Under the pieces are notes generated by a model that saw nothing but the letters and a program-made list of their open reading frames with translations, was not told the origin of the DNA and searched no databases. From Fasciola hepatica (Eukaryota > Platyhelminthes > Trematoda > Plagiorchiida > Fasciolidae), in contig CANUEZ040000168.1 of the NCBI GenBank assembly GCA_948099385.1, positions 10,698,001-10,762,000 of the forward strand: a stretch of DNA of 64,000 bases. Reading direction: 5' to 3'. The stretch's first letter is position 1, and every line of letters begins with the position of its first letter. A program made the translations under genes and the position numbers. This document shows, piece after piece, positions 62,961-64,000 of the stretch.

Positions 62961-63039
62961 GTTAGTCGTACAATGTTTGTCTGATCCTGAAGTTTACACC
63001 CGTAATAAACAGAAATTATCACATAAGCTAGGATCTACG

Positions 63040-63945
63040 ACGAACAGTAATGTAGATGAGCATTGGGCCCATATCAAACAGGCGATGTAATTGGCAGCCG
63101 GTTTCGCCTGCGGTCCTAGATCCGATGTCGATCAATGACACTGGATTTCCCAAGAGTCGCTGAGTCCAATGGAGCAGAACCATCACATCTTGAACTGTAA
63201 GGAGATGAATAAGATACGAAGAAATCCACAAAGGTAAATCACACAAAGCCTTAAGAAGGATCGGGACAGTTGTTGGACCAAGGTAGCTGAAGAGATGGAA
63301 GTAGCAGCTGCTTCAGGCAACAGTCAAAGACTGTTCAAACTTATTCGCAACACTGGTGAACGACGAACCCTGGTTGGTGAAGCGATATGCGATAGGAATG
63401 GAGAGCCTATTCGTGGCAAGCAGCAAAGGCTTGATCGTTGGGCTGAATACTCCACGGAACAGTTTAGCTGGCTGCGCGTTAATGTGGTTACCCCGACATA
63501 GACAACTGCGATTCCTTGGGAAGTATCACTTAAGCCCCCATCGGAAGTGGAAGTGGAGTGGAACATTCGATTACTAAAGTGTGGAAAAGCGGTCGGTCCT
63601 GATGAGGTTCCTCCAGTTCTTTTCAGAATGGGTGCTGGTATGTTGATAAATCCTTTACCACCTTGCTCTGTGACATTTGGAACCAGGAACGTATTCCGAT
63701 ATTATAAGGCGAGTCATTGATTGTGCCGATCTTCAAGAAGGGAATGGTCGGCGGTTGTAGTGATCGTCGTGGGGTCAGTTTAATTCCGATATTGACCAAG
63801 GTATTAACCTCGCTTTTGCTGCGCCGTCTGACACCGGCCCGCAAGAGTAACGCTGGGGAACAACGGGCCGGATTCCGCCCAGGTTGAGGATGTATCGACC
63901 AGATTTTTACTTTTCGCCAATTGATTGAAACGCGTCACACACACA

Positions 63946-63978
<33 letters not shown>

Positions 63979-64000
63979 TCGACTGACAATAATGGCTTTT
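63040..64000 (+). pseudogene. RTE reverse transcriptase N terminus of copy 5
   Basis: 'EEMEVAAASGNSQRLFKLIRNT' and 'GEPIRGKQQRLDRWAEY' (63,290-63,500), 'PSEVEVEW' and 'GKAVGPDEVPPVLF' (63,540-63,620), then frame-broken matches to 'FKKG', 'RPARKS' and 'FRPG'. A CA repeat replaces the 'RHTHR' codons at the end of the window. Confidence 0.75.
63937..63977 (+). repeat. (CA)n microsatellite inside RTE copy 5
   Basis: About 20 CA units (with one GA) sit exactly where the other RTE copies have cacacgcac, coding 'THTH/R' in 'ETRHTHR'. The sequence then resumes with 'cgactgacaataatggctttt', so the repeat arose in place. Confidence 0.85.

Larger units (their letters stand above)
61831..64000 (+). mobile_element. 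RTE LINE copy 5, running off the window
   Basis: Begins with the 5' region shared with copy 2 (61,831-62,240), then a broken endonuclease (62,270-62,960) and RT N-terminal region (63,040-64,000). It is more decayed than copies 1-4. The right end lies beyond the window. Confidence 0.85.

Overview
The window is eukaryotic and consists almost entirely of nested retrotransposons. The element repertoire (BEL/Pao LTR elements, RTE-clade and CR1/jockey-like LINEs, a Ty3/gypsy fragment, a tRNA-headed SINE) and the very short introns (26-64 nt) in the one spliced gene suggest a flatworm, probably a trematode. That assignment is inference from family resemblance. No bacterial gene, operon, tRNA, rRNA or CRISPR was seen.

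Layout. 1-1,000: nothing recognised. 1,000-4,860 (-): decayed CR1/jockey-like LINE (ORF1, EN, RT). 5,468-7,016 (+) and 29,843-32,390 (+): the two halves of one LINE (PHD-like ORF1, EN, RT), split inside its endonuclease by a BEL/Pao element whose LTRs lie at 7,017-7,389 and 29,470-29,842. That element (A) is itself opened at 12,290/28,028 by a composite of a younger BEL/Pao family. The composite holds a full-length minus-strand element B (12,291-18,977), two 2,187-bp LTR-gag-protease units in tandem (18,978-23,340), a pol fragment (23,341-24,040), and then a plus-strand pol-3'UTR-LTR arm C (24,041-28,027). C is the inverted copy of B's 3' half, giving two arms of 3,987 bp. 28,028-29,469 holds 3'-end remains of further BEL copies.

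32,500-34,790: CR1-like element with an intact 496-codon RT frame and a (TGAAC)n tail. 34,790-39,741: the only candidate non-LINE/LTR gene, on the minus strand, with micro-introns. It joins a transposase-like N-terminal part to a nearby DUF4806-like part, and an RTE element (37,680-39,384, 13-bp target duplication) sits inside one of its coding exons. 40,620-41,374: CR1-like endonuclease fragment. 41,375-44,862 (-) and 45,013-47,775 (+): two RTE copies forming a 2,700-bp inverted repeat with an 866-bp spacer.

46,370-58,240: a tandem array of period 3,961 bp, about three units. Each unit is an RTE 3' part, an unknown 340 bp, a CR1-like RT carrying a tRNA-derived SINE, and an RTE 5' part. It ends in RTE copy 4 (57,553-59,697, 10-bp target duplication) and the rest of the CR1-like element. 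60,950-61,760 (-): Ty3/gypsy integrase remnant. 61,831-64,000 (+): RTE copy 5, running off the window.

The window therefore reads as an island of element-on-element insertion followed by recombination: inverted duplication, unequal exchange and gene conversion. The most unusual structures are the LTR-gag-PR mini-elements whose stop codon is made by the LTR, the two long inverted repeats, and the mosaic RTE tandem array. Because several copies are almost identical, assembly error must be excluded before biological conclusions are drawn.
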